Assembly (NCBI RefSeq): GCF_000091305.1
Contig: NC_013929.1
Coordinates: 4,092,001-4,156,000 of the forward strand
Source: Streptomyces scabiei 87.22
GTDB lineage: Bacteria > Actinomycetota > Actinomycetes > Streptomycetales > Streptomycetaceae
DNA: 64,000 bases
Direction of reading: 5' to 3'
Under the pieces are notes generated by a model that saw only the letters and a program-made list of their open reading frames with translations, was not told where the DNA came from and searched no databases. Numbering within the stretch: position 1 is the first letter of the stretch; each line of letters begins with the position of its first letter. Position numbers and translations under genes: made by a program. This document shows, one piece after another, positions 34,641-42,779 of the stretch.

Positions 34641-35201
34641 GTGGCCAGCAGCAGCTCGGTAATCGTGGCCGGGCTCACCGCGGCGGCGGTCGCCGCAGTC
34701 GGTTTCCTCGCCTATCAGGCGTCGGCGCACGTGCCCGACGACCTCGGGAAGCCCTCCCCCTCCAAGTCCTCGGCACTTCCGAAGTCCAAGGCTCCCGGCG
34801 AGCGGAAGAAGGACACGGAGAAGCTCCTTCCCGAGGGCTCGGGCACCGGCGAACGCGTCGTCTACTCCCTGGACGGCGACCGCGTCTGGCTGGTCGGCGC
34901 CAACGAGAAGGTCACCCGCACGTTCGAGGTCACCCCCAGCACGGTCGACCCCACCCCCGCGACCTACACGGTCTCGTCCCGCTCCGCCGCCGTCACCGGC
35001 TCCGACGGCACCCCGATCGAGAACGTCGTCCGCTTCGCCACGGTCGACGGCGTCTCCATCGGCTTCAGCGCGGCGGTGGACGGCTCCACCCCCGACCCCG
35101 ACCCCGCCACCAAGACGGGCGGCATCCGCGAGTCCCGCAAGGACGGCAAGGCGATGTGGATGTTCGCAGGCATCGGCACGAAGGTGGTCGTGGTCGAGTA
35201 G
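34641..35201 (+). CDS. Membrane-anchored or secreted protein of unknown function
   Basis: 186 aa: an N-terminal hydrophobic helix (VIVAGLTAAAVAAVGFLAYQ region), a Ser/Pro/Lys-rich linker (about 35-65), and a small extracellular beta-rich domain (VVYSLDGDRVWLVGANEKV to the end). It is not a clear member of a family I recognise; the ending VSIGFSAAVDGS and GGIRESRKDGKAMW resemble small proteins found beside L,D-transpeptidase genes. The GTG at 34641 is preferred because the signal helix begins at once. Divergent from tsaB. Confidence 0.75.
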   Translation: MASSSSVIVAGLTAAAVAAVGFLAYQASAHVPDDLGKPSPSKSSALPKSKAPGERKKDTEKLLPEGSGTGERVVYSLDGDRVWLVGANEKVTRTFEVTPSTVDPTPATYTVSSRSAAVTGSDGTPIENVVRFATVDGVSIGFSAAVDGSTPDPDPATKTGGIRESRKDGKAMWMFAGIGTKVVVVE

Positions 35202-35493
35202 GGGTCCGACGCGGCCGCCGGGGAACTGCTGGTCGCTGGGGTTCTGGTGGCCGCCGGGGGCTTCCTTGGTCACCGGCCGGCGGAACCGCCGGTCACTCCC
35301 GGGACGCGGGCAGCCGACGCCTTTTAGTCACCGGCCGGCGGCGCGCCGGTCATTTCAGGGGCGCGGGCAGCCGGGCGCTTTCTTGGTCACCGGCCAGGGG
35401 CACCGCCGGTCTTTTCAGGGGCGCGGGGAACTGCGCGACCAGCCCCCACCCACCCGCAGCCGCGACCGGACCGAGACCACCCCACCCGGAGCG
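35202..35493. repeat. Inverted-repeat cluster with one dispersed 20-bp element
   Basis: Three related hairpin-forming units built on GGTCACCGGCC...GCCGGTC occur near 35270, 35330 and 35385. The GGGGCGCGGGGAACTGCGCG element lies at 35418-35437, and a diverged copy near 35358. There is no gene. The hairpins could end transcription of the gene upstream. Confidence 0.7.
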
Positions 35494-35685
35494 CTACGCC
35501 GCAGCCCTGGGACGCCGCTCATCCACCCCGCGCCGCCCCTCCCCCTTGACCGGCGGAGCAACAGGCGGAGCTACCGGCGGCGTGGAAATCACCTTCGCCG
35601 CCGCACACGCAGCCAGAAGGTCCCGCATCGACACCCCGCCCGCCCCGGAGGAGGACGGCCTCGGCCTGTGTTCCGCTGTCGACAT
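35494..35685 (-). CDS. Small protein, 63 codons, unknown function
   Basis: Starts at ATG 35685 with an excellent Shine-Dalgarno (AGGAGG, 6 nt spacing). The N-terminal third (STAEHRPRP) is polar, the middle MRDLLAACAAAKVISTPP could form a helix, and a Pro/Val and Arg-rich tail follows. Third-position GC is roughly three quarters, lower than neighbouring genes. A perfect 8-2-8 palindrome lies 28-45 bp upstream. I do not recognise a family. The evidence for translation is the ribosome site and the promoter-like context. Confidence 0.55.
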   Translation of the reverse strand: MSTAEHRPRPSSSGAGGVSMRDLLAACAAAKVISTPPVAPPVAPPVKGEGRRGVDERRPRAAA

Positions 35686-35712
35686 GGACGCCTCCTGGTG
35701 CCGGGCGAACCA

Positions 35713-35730
35713 GGTTAGGTACACCTAACC
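35713..35730. promoter_or_regulatory. Perfect 8-2-8 palindrome GGTTAGGT-AC-ACCTAACC
   Basis: The arms are perfectly complementary and AT-rich relative to their surroundings. It sits upstream of the 63-codon gene where a repressor would act. The half-site TTAGGT...ACCTAA recalls DtxR/DmdR iron boxes, but the spacing (2 bp rather than 7) differs. Confidence 0.75.
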
Positions 35731-35846
35731 AAGAACTGTCCCCATGTGACCACGCCGAGGACACCCCGCGCAACACTTACCGACACCCCGTCGGAACCCA
35801 CGCCCCGCCCCAGCGGAGCGCACAGGCGGAGCGCACAGGCGGAGCG

Positions 35847-36371
35847 CTACGCGCAAAGCACACCCAGTTCCACCGACGCCCACCGTTCACCCAGCCCGGT
35901 GACGGTCACCAGCCGTACCTCGTCCGTGGTGTCCCCGACGGCCCGGTGGATGACGACGCTCAGCCGGTCGTCCGTCAGCTCCTCGACCTTCCCCTCGCCC
36001 CACTCCACCACGATCACCGAATCGGGCAGCGAGACGTCGAGATCGAGGTCCTCCATCTCGTCGAGCCCGCCGCCCAGGCGGTACGCGTCGACGTGGACGA
36101 GCGGTGGCCCCGCCACCAGGGAGGGATGCACCCGGGCGATGACGAAGGTCGGCGAGGTGACCGCACCCCGTACCTCCAGCCCCTCGCCGAGCCCCCGGGT
36201 GAGGGTGGTCTTCCCGGCGCCCAACTCCCCGTTGAGCATCACGAGATCGCCCGCGCGCAGGAGCTTGGCCAGGCGACGGCCCAGGTCCCGCATCCGGTCG
36301 GGCGAATGAACGGTGATCCGCAGAGACGGCCCGGACTCACCCGGGACGTGCGGTGCTGCTGGCGCTTCCAT
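35847..36371 (-). CDS. tsaE: tRNA threonylcarbamoyladenosine ATPase TsaE
   Basis: 174 aa P-loop ATPase: GELGAGKTT (48-56) is Walker A, and VTSPTFVIARVH and HVDAYRL are TsaE signatures. It powers the TsaB-TsaD cycle. The ATG at 36371 lies inside the end of the upstream hydrolase gene, overlapping by 35 bp, so the two are co-translated. The remaining t6A genes lie 1.3-4 kb further left. Confidence 0.94.
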   Translation of the reverse strand: MEAPAAPHVPGESGPSLRITVHSPDRMRDLGRRLAKLLRAGDLVMLNGELGAGKTTLTRGLGEGLEVRGAVTSPTFVIARVHPSLVAGPPLVHVDAYRLGGGLDEMEDLDLDVSLPDSVIVVEWGEGKVEELTDDRLSVVIHRAVGDTTDEVRLVTVTGLGERWASVELGVLCA

Positions 36372-37584
36372 AACCAGTAACGGTAGCCCCCGCCGGCACG
36401 GCCCCCGCCCGGGTGAGCAGGTCCGCGAGCCGGTCGGTCACCACCTCGGGGTGCTCCAGCATCACCAGATGTCCGGCGTCCGGGACGAGCACCAGCTCCG
36501 CGTCCGGCAGCAGGTCGGCGATCACCTCGCTGTGCTCGCTCGGCGTGACGAGGTCCTTGACCCCGGCCAGCACGAGCACCGGCAGCTCCGCGAAGGCCGC
36601 GAGGGCCTCGGTCTTGTCGTGCTCGGTGAACGCCGGATAGAACTCGGCGACCACGTCGATGGGCGTACCTTCGATCATCCGCTCGGCGAACCGCGCGACC
36701 GCCGGGTCGACGTCCCGCGAGGCGAACGAGTACCGCTTGATGATCCCGGCGAACAGATCGGCGGTCGCCCGCCGCCCCCGCTCCACCAGCGCCGCCTGCT
36801 GCCCCAGCGCCTTCAGCACTCCCGGCAGCACCCGCCGCACCGCGTTGACGCCCGCGACCGGCAGCCCGAAGTTGACCTCGCCGAGCCGCCCCGAGGACGT
36901 ACCGACGAGCGCGACGGCCACGACCCGCTCGCGGATCAGCTCCGGGCTGTGCGCGGCCAGCGCCATGACCGTCATGCCGCCCATGGAGTGCCCGACGAGC
37001 ACGATGGGCCCCTCGGGCACGGCCGCGTCGATGACGGCCCGCAGGTCGCGCCCGAGCTGGTCGATGGCGACCGGCAGACCGTCCCGCACCTGGGCCACGC
37101 CCCGGCCGGAGCGGCCGTGGCTGCGCTGGTCCCAGTGCACGGTCCGCACGACCCCGCGCAGCGCGGCCCGCTGGAAGTGCCAGGAGTCCTGGTTGAGGCA
37201 GTAGCCGTGGCTGAAGACGACGGTGACCGGGGCCGGGGCCTTGCGGCCGAAGAGGCGGCGTCTGCGGGGTGAGAGCCCGGCCTCGGGCTCGACGTCGTCG
37301 ACCTCGTAGTACAGCTCGGTGCCGTCGTCGGCGTACGCCTTGCCGGGGGTGCCGCGCAGCGTCCCGTACGGGCCGGTGGAGTCGAGCGCGAGCTGGGCCT
37401 TGCGGCGCATGCCGCGTCCGACGGTGAGCCGCTCTATGGCGACGCCCGCCGCCGCGCCCGCCGCGACCACGCCTATCGCCGCCCCCGCGACACCCGCTCT
37501 GCGCCAGATGCCGTCGCCGGACGCGGCCGAGGCGGCGGCCGCGCTCGCGACGGCCTCCACGGCCTCCGCGCTGCTCTCGCTCAC
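36337..37584 (-). CDS. Alpha/beta hydrolase with N-terminal membrane helix
   Basis: 415 aa. An Ala-rich region with one hydrophobic segment (about 27-50) precedes an alpha/beta hydrolase: VVFSHGYCLNQDSWHFQ is the oxyanion region, LVGHSMGGM the nucleophile elbow, and DAGHLVMLEHP the catalytic His. The GTG at 37584 is chosen because GAGGAG lies 7 nt upstream; the frame is open 24 codons further. It lies between alr and tsaE on the same strand, the common streptomycete order. The substrate is unknown. Confidence 0.88.
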   Translation of the reverse strand: MSESSAEAVEAVASAAAASAASGDGIWRRAGVAGAAIGVVAAGAAAGVAIERLTVGRGMRRKAQLALDSTGPYGTLRGTPGKAYADDGTELYYEVDDVEPEAGLSPRRRRLFGRKAPAPVTVVFSHGYCLNQDSWHFQRAALRGVVRTVHWDQRSHGRSGRGVAQVRDGLPVAIDQLGRDLRAVIDAAVPEGPIVLVGHSMGGMTVMALAAHSPELIRERVVAVALVGTSSGRLGEVNFGLPVAGVNAVRRVLPGVLKALGQQAALVERGRRATADLFAGIIKRYSFASRDVDPAVARFAERMIEGTPIDVVAEFYPAFTEHDKTEALAAFAELPVLVLAGVKDLVTPSEHSEVIADLLPDAELVLVPDAGHLVMLEHPEVVTDRLADLLTRAGAVPAGATVTGYGSASSTARPG

Positions 37585-37819
37585 GTCCCGCTCCTCTTCG
37601 CCGACGTCCGGTCCCGCTGCCGGTCCCGCTACCGCTGTCGCTGTCGCTCCGCACATCCGTACGGAGTGTCCAGTCCTGTACGTCTTTCACTTACTCGTGT
37701 TCGGGGGCCGCCCGCTCATGCCCGTGCCCGGACGTGCCCCGGATCACACCCCGGCGCGCCCGCGCCGGACACCCGTGATCACATCCTCGGGGGCCGCGCG
37801 CGTGGCCGCACGCGCCCGG

Positions 37820-38980
37820 TCATTCACCCGTATCGACGTAGACGCGCGGGACACGGGTTCCGATGCGCGTGACGATCTCGTACGCGATGGTCCCGGCCGC
37901 CTGCGCCCAGTCCTCGGCGGTCGGCTCGCCCCGGTCACCGGCCCCGAACAGCACGACCTCGTCCCCGGCGACGGGTTCGTCCCCGCCGAGGTCGACGACG
38001 AACTGGTCCATGGCGACCCGGCCCGCGACGGTCCGCCACTTGCCGCCGACGAGGACGGGCCCGGTGCCGGAGGCGTGCCGGGGGACCCCGTCCGCGTAAC
38101 CGACGGGGACCAGGCCGAGGGTGGTGGCGCCGGGCGTGACGTAGTGGTGGCCGTAGCTGACGCCGTGGCCGGCGGGGACGTGCTTGACCAGCGCGAGCGA
38201 GGCGCTGAGCCGCATGACGGGCCGCAGCCCGAGGTCGGCCGCGCTGCCCAGCTCCGGGCTGGGGGAGACGCCGTAGACCGCGATGCCCGTCCGGACGAGG
38301 TCGAAGCGCGCGTCCGGAAGGGTGAGCGTGGCCGGGGAGTTGGCGATGTGCCGCACCTCGGGGCGGACGCCCTGCTCCTCGGCGTGGGCGATCATGTCGC
38401 GGAAGCGGGTGAGCTGGGCCTCGATGGAGGGGTGACCGGGCTCGTCGGCGCAGGCGAAGTGCGACCAGAGTCCGGTGACCTTCACCAGCCCCTCGGCCTC
38501 GGCCCGCAGCGCCTCGGTGACGAGTTCCGGCCAGTCGCCGGGCGCGCAGCCGTTGCGTCCGAGCCCGGTGTCGGCCTTGAGCTGCACCCGCGCGCGCAGT
38601 CCGGCGGCGCGGGCGGCGTCGGTGACCTCCCGCAGCGCCCACAGCCCGCTGACCGCGACGTCGATGTCGGCCTCGACCGCCTCACGCCAGGGTCCGCCCG
38701 GCGCCCACAGCCAGCACATCAGCCGCCCGGACAGACCCGCCGCCCGCAGCGCCAGCGCCTCCTCCGGCGTGGCCGTCCCGAGCCAGGTCGCGCCCGCCTC
38801 GACGGCGGCCCGGGCACACCGGACCGCCCCGTGGCCGTACGCGTCGGACTTGACGACGGCCATCAGTTCGGCACCCGCCGCCCGCGCGCGCAGGGTCCGC
38901 ACATTGGCCCGCAGGGCATCCAGATCGATCTCGGCACGGGCCCGCAGGGGCGCGCTCCGCAGAGGTGCTGTCTCACTCAT
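37820..38980 (-). CDS. alr: Alanine racemase
   Basis: 386 aa PLP enzyme of fold type III that makes D-alanine for peptidoglycan. Lys44 in VVKSDAYGHG binds PLP; the second catalytic Tyr is expected in the C-terminal domain (HGVSYGHHYVTP region). The ATG at 38980 is the natural start of the N-terminal ARAEIDLDALRANV. The next gene upstream on the same strand is an L,D-transpeptidase. Confidence 0.96.
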   Translation of the reverse strand: MSETAPLRSAPLRARAEIDLDALRANVRTLRARAAGAELMAVVKSDAYGHGAVRCARAAVEAGATWLGTATPEEALALRAAGLSGRLMCWLWAPGGPWREAVEADIDVAVSGLWALREVTDAARAAGLRARVQLKADTGLGRNGCAPGDWPELVTEALRAEAEGLVKVTGLWSHFACADEPGHPSIEAQLTRFRDMIAHAEEQGVRPEVRHIANSPATLTLPDARFDLVRTGIAVYGVSPSPELGSAADLGLRPVMRLSASLALVKHVPAGHGVSYGHHYVTPGATTLGLVPVGYADGVPRHASGTGPVLVGGKWRTVAGRVAMDQFVVDLGGDEPVAGDEVVLFGAGDRGEPTAEDWAQAAGTIAYEIVTRIGTRVPRVYVDTGE

Positions 38981-39064
38981 GTCAGCCCCAGTGTCTCAGA
39001 GCCACGGACGTCCCCTTCGAACGGGCGCGGCCCCTGACGTACGAACGACCCGGCCCCGCCCGCC

Positions 39065-40003
39065 TCACTTCCCCGGCCGCTTCCCCCACACGAAGACCCG
39101 GTCCTTCGTCTTCAGCACCCCCCACAGCGTCCGCGCGTCCGCCAGCCGCAGGTTCACACAGCCCATGGACCCGATCTCCGTGTAGATGGACCCGTAGACG
39201 GCGTGGAACGCCTGTCCGCCGCTGAAGAACTGGCTGTACGGCATAGGCGTGTTGTAGAGCGTCGACCAGTGGTTCTTGTGCTTCCAGTACACCGTGTGCC
39301 ACCCCGCCCGGGTCGGGTACGCCTTCCGCCCGCTGCGCATCGGCACCGGCCCGAACACCACCTTCTTCCCCTTCTGCACCCAGGTGAGCTGCCGCGACAG
39401 GTCCACACACGCCACCCGGTACGTGCGCACCGGGCACTTCCCGGCCGCGTTGGGGTTCTTGCGGGCGGCCAGCAGCTGCATCCGCGCCCAGGTCACCGGC
39501 CCCGCGAAGCCGATCGCCGGCTTGATGCGCTGCTTGACCTGGAACGCCCGGATCGCCAGACAGTCGGCCCGCGACTGCTTCCCGTCCACCTTCCGCCGCA
39601 GATACCGCTCGACCTGCCGCTGGTAGGGCCCCGCCAGCTTCGTACAGGTGACGGCGGCCGCGGCGAACGCCTGGGCCTCGCCGAGCGGCACGTACTCGAT
39701 GAGGTCGTACGTCCCGGCCGCCGCGCGCCTCGGCTCCACCGCGTCCTCCGCCGCGCCGGGCGCGTACACCCGGGGCGGGAGCGCCTGGTCCGGCGTGTCG
39801 ATCTGCCAGGGCTGGTGCGGGCCGGGCGGCACACCGGGGACGAGGGGGCCGTCACCGGGCGGAACGGCGGAGCGGTGCGGCGCGGAGATCGGCGCGCGGG
39901 GGGCCGCGGCGGCGTCGGTTGCCGGGAGTGCGGTCACCAGGGCGAGGCACACGGCCAGGGCCCCGAGCCTCGTTCGCCGGCTCGTCTTTTGTCGGCTCGT
40001 CAT
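39065..40003 (-). CDS. Secreted L,D-transpeptidase with peptidoglycan-binding domain
   Basis: 312 aa with a Sec signal (TRLGALAVCLALVTALPATDAAA region). A peptidoglycan-binding-like segment (CLAIRAFQVKQ, then PVTWARMQLL) precedes the YkuD domain. The catalytic motif is HAVYGSIYTEIGSMGCVNL with the nucleophile Cys near residue 291; the usual HGC is MGC. It cross-links peptidoglycan stems or attaches proteins. Divergent from glmS. Confidence 0.93.
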   Translation of the reverse strand: MTSRQKTSRRTRLGALAVCLALVTALPATDAAAAPRAPISAPHRSAVPPGDGPLVPGVPPGPHQPWQIDTPDQALPPRVYAPGAAEDAVEPRRAAAGTYDLIEYVPLGEAQAFAAAAVTCTKLAGPYQRQVERYLRRKVDGKQSRADCLAIRAFQVKQRIKPAIGFAGPVTWARMQLLAARKNPNAAGKCPVRTYRVACVDLSRQLTWVQKGKKVVFGPVPMRSGRKAYPTRAGWHTVYWKHKNHWSTLYNTPMPYSQFFSGGQAFHAVYGSIYTEIGSMGCVNLRLADARTLWGVLKTKDRVFVWGKRPGK

Positions 40004-40173
40004 GTGATCAGCGATACGTGCCGCACTCGCCCGGACGCGGTCGCCGCGCGTACGGTCACCCGATACGCATGGAGGAAGTCACCCGATATGCGGGCTCACC
40101 GGACACCATCGGCGTCACGTACAGTCACCCTTGGCACACGACAGGTCGCGAACGGTACGACACAGGGGTTGAT

Positions 40174-42021
40174 ATGTGCGGAATCGTGGGATACGTCGGC
40201 GCGCAGTCCGCGCTCGACGTGGTCCTGGCCGGGCTGAGGCGGCTGGAGTACCGGGGGTACGACTCCGCGGGCGTGGCGGTCCTCGCCGACGGGGGCCTGG
40301 CCGCCGCGAAGAAGGCGGGGAAGCTGGTCAACCTGGAGAAGGAGCTGGTCGGCCGCCCGCTGCCGACCGGATCGACCGGCGTCGGCCACACCCGCTGGGC
40401 CACCCACGGCGGCCCCACCGACACCAACGCCCACCCGCACCTCGACAACGCGGGCCGGGTCGCCGTCGTCCACAACGGCATCATCGAGAACTTCGCCGCG
40501 CTCCGGGCCGAACTGGCCGGGCGCGGCCACGACCTGCTCTCCGAGACGGACACCGAGGTCGTCGCCCACCTGCTCGCCGAGGAGTTCTCCTCGTGCGACG
40601 ACCTCGCGGAGGCCATGCGCCTGGTGTGCCGCCGGCTGGAGGGGGCGTTCACGCTGGTCGCGGTGCACGCGGACGCGCCGGACGTGGTCGTGGGCGCCCG
40701 CCGGAACTCGCCGCTGGTCGTCGGGGTCGGCGAGGGCGAGGCGTTCCTCGCCTCGGACGTGGCCGCGTTCATCGCCCACACCCGCTCGGCCATCGAGCTG
40801 GGCCAGGACCAGGTGGTCGAGCTGCGCCGCGACGGCGTCACGGTCACGACGTTCGACGGCCGCCCCGCCGAGGTCCGCTCGTACCACGTCGACTGGGACG
40901 CGTCGGCGGCGGAGAAGGGCGGCTACGACTACTTCATGCTCAAGGAGATCGCCGAGCAGCCCAAGGCGGTCGCGGACACCCTCCTCGGCCGTATCGACGC
41001 GGCGGGCACCCTGAGCCTGGACGAGGTCCGCATCCGCGACGCGGAGCTGCGCGAGCTGGACAAGGTGGTCATCGTCGCGTGCGGTACGGCCTTCCACGCC
41101 GGGCTGATCGCCAAGTACGCCATCGAGCACTGGACGCGGATCCCCTGCGAGGTGGAGCTGGCGAGCGAGTTCCGCTACCGGGACCCGATCCTCGGCCCGC
41201 ACACCCTGGTCGTCGCGATCTCCCAGTCCGGCGAGACCATGGACACGCTGATGGCCCTGCGGCACGCCCGCGAACAGGGCGCCCGGGTCCTCGCCATCTG
41301 CAACACCAACGGCTCGACGATCCCCCGCGAGTCCGACGCGGTCCTCTACACCCACGCGGGGCCCGAGGTGGCCGTCGCCTCCACGAAGGCGTTCCTGACC
41401 CAGCTGGTGGCCTGCTACCTCGTCGCCCTCTATCTCGGCCAGGTGCGCGGCACGAAGTGGGGCGACGAGATCCGGGCGGTGGTCCGCGACCTCTCCCGCA
41501 TCTCCCGCGAGGTGGAGCGGGTCCTCGAAACGATGGAGCCGGTACGGGAGCTGGCGCGCACCCTCGCCGACAAGGACACGGTCCTGTTCCTGGGCCGGCA
41601 CGTGGGCTATCCGGTGGCCCTGGAGGGCGCCCTGAAGCTCAAGGAGCTGGCCTACATGCACGCGGAGGGCTTCGCGGCGGGCGAGCTGAAGCACGGCCCG
41701 ATCGCCCTGATCGAGGAGGACCTGCCGGTGGTCGTCGTGGTCCCCTCCCCGGCGGGCCGCTCCCTCCTGCACGACAAGATCGTCTCCAACATCCAGGAGA
41801 TCCGCGCGCGCGGCGCCCGCACCATCGTCATCGCGGAGGAGGGCGACGAGGCGGTCGTCCCGTACGCCGACCACCTGATCCGCGTCCCGGTGACCCCGAC
41901 CCTGCTGCAGCCGCTGGTCGCCACCGTCCCCCTCCAGGTCTTCGCTTGCGAACTGGCCACCGCCCGGGGCAACGAGGTGGACCAGCCGCGGAACCTGGCG
42001 AAGTCCGTGACCGTGGAGTGA
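40174..42021 (+). CDS. glmS: Glutamine-fructose-6-phosphate aminotransferase
   Basis: 615 aa, makes glucosamine-6-phosphate from fructose-6-phosphate and glutamine, the first step to UDP-GlcNAc. Cys2 (MCGIVGYVG) is the glutaminase nucleophile. Two SIS domains follow (VACGTAFHAGLIAKY; ISQSGETMDTLMAL), and it ends in KSVTVE as usual. AGGGG lies before the ATG. glmM, the next enzyme of the pathway, is at 46.8-48.2 kb. Confidence 0.97.
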   Translation: MCGIVGYVGAQSALDVVLAGLRRLEYRGYDSAGVAVLADGGLAAAKKAGKLVNLEKELVGRPLPTGSTGVGHTRWATHGGPTDTNAHPHLDNAGRVAVVHNGIIENFAALRAELAGRGHDLLSETDTEVVAHLLAEEFSSCDDLAEAMRLVCRRLEGAFTLVAVHADAPDVVVGARRNSPLVVGVGEGEAFLASDVAAFIAHTRSAIELGQDQVVELRRDGVTVTTFDGRPAEVRSYHVDWDASAAEKGGYDYFMLKEIAEQPKAVADTLLGRIDAAGTLSLDEVRIRDAELRELDKVVIVACGTAFHAGLIAKYAIEHWTRIPCEVELASEFRYRDPILGPHTLVVAISQSGETMDTLMALRHAREQGARVLAICNTNGSTIPRESDAVLYTHAGPEVAVASTKAFLTQLVACYLVALYLGQVRGTKWGDEIRAVVRDLSRISREVERVLETMEPVRELARTLADKDTVLFLGRHVGYPVALEGALKLKELAYMHAEGFAAGELKHGPIALIEEDLPVVVVVPSPAGRSLLHDKIVSNIQEIRARGARTIVIAEEGDEAVVPYADHLIRVPVTPTLLQPLVATVPLQVFACELATARGNEVDQPRNLAKSVTVE

Positions 42022-42039
42022 GAGCCGCCGCGTCCACCG

Positions 42040-42045
42040 TAGGGT
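42040..42045 (+). promoter_or_regulatory. -10 box of leaderless acpS promoter
   Basis: TAGGGT ends 7 nt before the acpS ATG with no Shine-Dalgarno between. The same layout is seen before several other genes in this window. Confidence 0.5.
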
Positions 42046-42052
42046 GCGGATC

Positions 42053-42424
42053 ATGCCCATCATCGGAGTCGGCATCGACGTCGCCGAGATCGACCGTTTC
42101 CGCGCCTCGCTGGAGCGCACGCCCAGTCTGGCCGACCGTCTCTTCCTCCCGAGCGAACTGCTGCTGCCCAGCGGGGAACGCCGGGGCGTCGCCTCCCTCG
42201 CGGCCCGCTTCGCCGCGAAGGAGGCCCTCGCGAAGGCCCTCGGCGCGCCCAGCGGGCTGCGCTGGACCGACGCGGAGGTGTATGTCGAGCCTTCCGGCCA
42301 GCCGCGCCTGCGGGTGTCCGGCACGGTGGCGTCCCGGGCCTCCGCGCTGGGCGTCACGTCCTGGCACATCTCCCTGAGCCATGACGCGGGGGTGGCATCG
42401 GCGGTGGTGATCGCGGAGGGGTGA
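42053..42424 (+). CDS. acpS: Holo-[acyl-carrier-protein] synthase
   Basis: 123 aa; moves 4'-phosphopantetheine from CoA to carrier proteins. Asp9 in GVGIDVAEI and Glu57 in RFAAKEALAKAL are the Mg2+ ligands. The ATG at 42053 (MPIIGVG) matches the family; a GTG nine bases earlier would add only three residues. 31 bp after glmS. Confidence 0.95.
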   Translation: MPIIGVGIDVAEIDRFRASLERTPSLADRLFLPSELLLPSGERRGVASLAARFAAKEALAKALGAPSGLRWTDAEVYVEPSGQPRLRVSGTVASRASALGVTSWHISLSHDAGVASAVVIAEG

Positions 42425-42779
42425 CGCGGCGCGCTGCGGGTGCGGGTGGGGTGCGTTGTCGGGTGCGTGGTCGGGTGCGGGCGGGGTGCGTGGTCGGGTG
42501 CGGGTGAGTGGGGGCTGGTCGCGCAGTTCCCCGCGCCCCTGAAAAGCAGGGGCTGCGCCCCGAGCTTTTCAGGCCCGCAGGACCGTTGACTTCCGGCCCA
42601 CACGACCGTGGGCTTTCAGGCCCGCAGGGGCCTGTGTCTTTTAGGGGCGCGGGGAACTGCGCGAGAAGCCCCACGCACCCGCACCCGACCACGCACCCCA
42701 CCCGACAGCAACAGAGCCCAGCCCGCAGCACCCCCGGCCCAGCTGCACCCGGCCCCCCACACAAGGCAGACTCGTCCCC
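42425..42779. repeat. Intergenic region with dispersed elements in both orientations
   Basis: 355 bp without a gene. It begins with short G-rich repeats (GGGTGCGTGGTCGGGTGCGG type), then one dispersed 20-bp element in reverse orientation (about 42519-42538) and one forward (42644-42663), about 100 bp apart. Between them CAGGCCCGCAGG recurs. The two inverted copies could form a large hairpin. CAGACT at 42767-42772 serves as -10 box for the next gene. Confidence 0.75.

Noticed and set aside
35713..35730. Classical DmdR/IdeR iron box
   Set aside because: The 19-bp consensus needs 7 bp between TTAGGT and ACCTAA; here there are 2. It is kept only as an unassigned palindrome.
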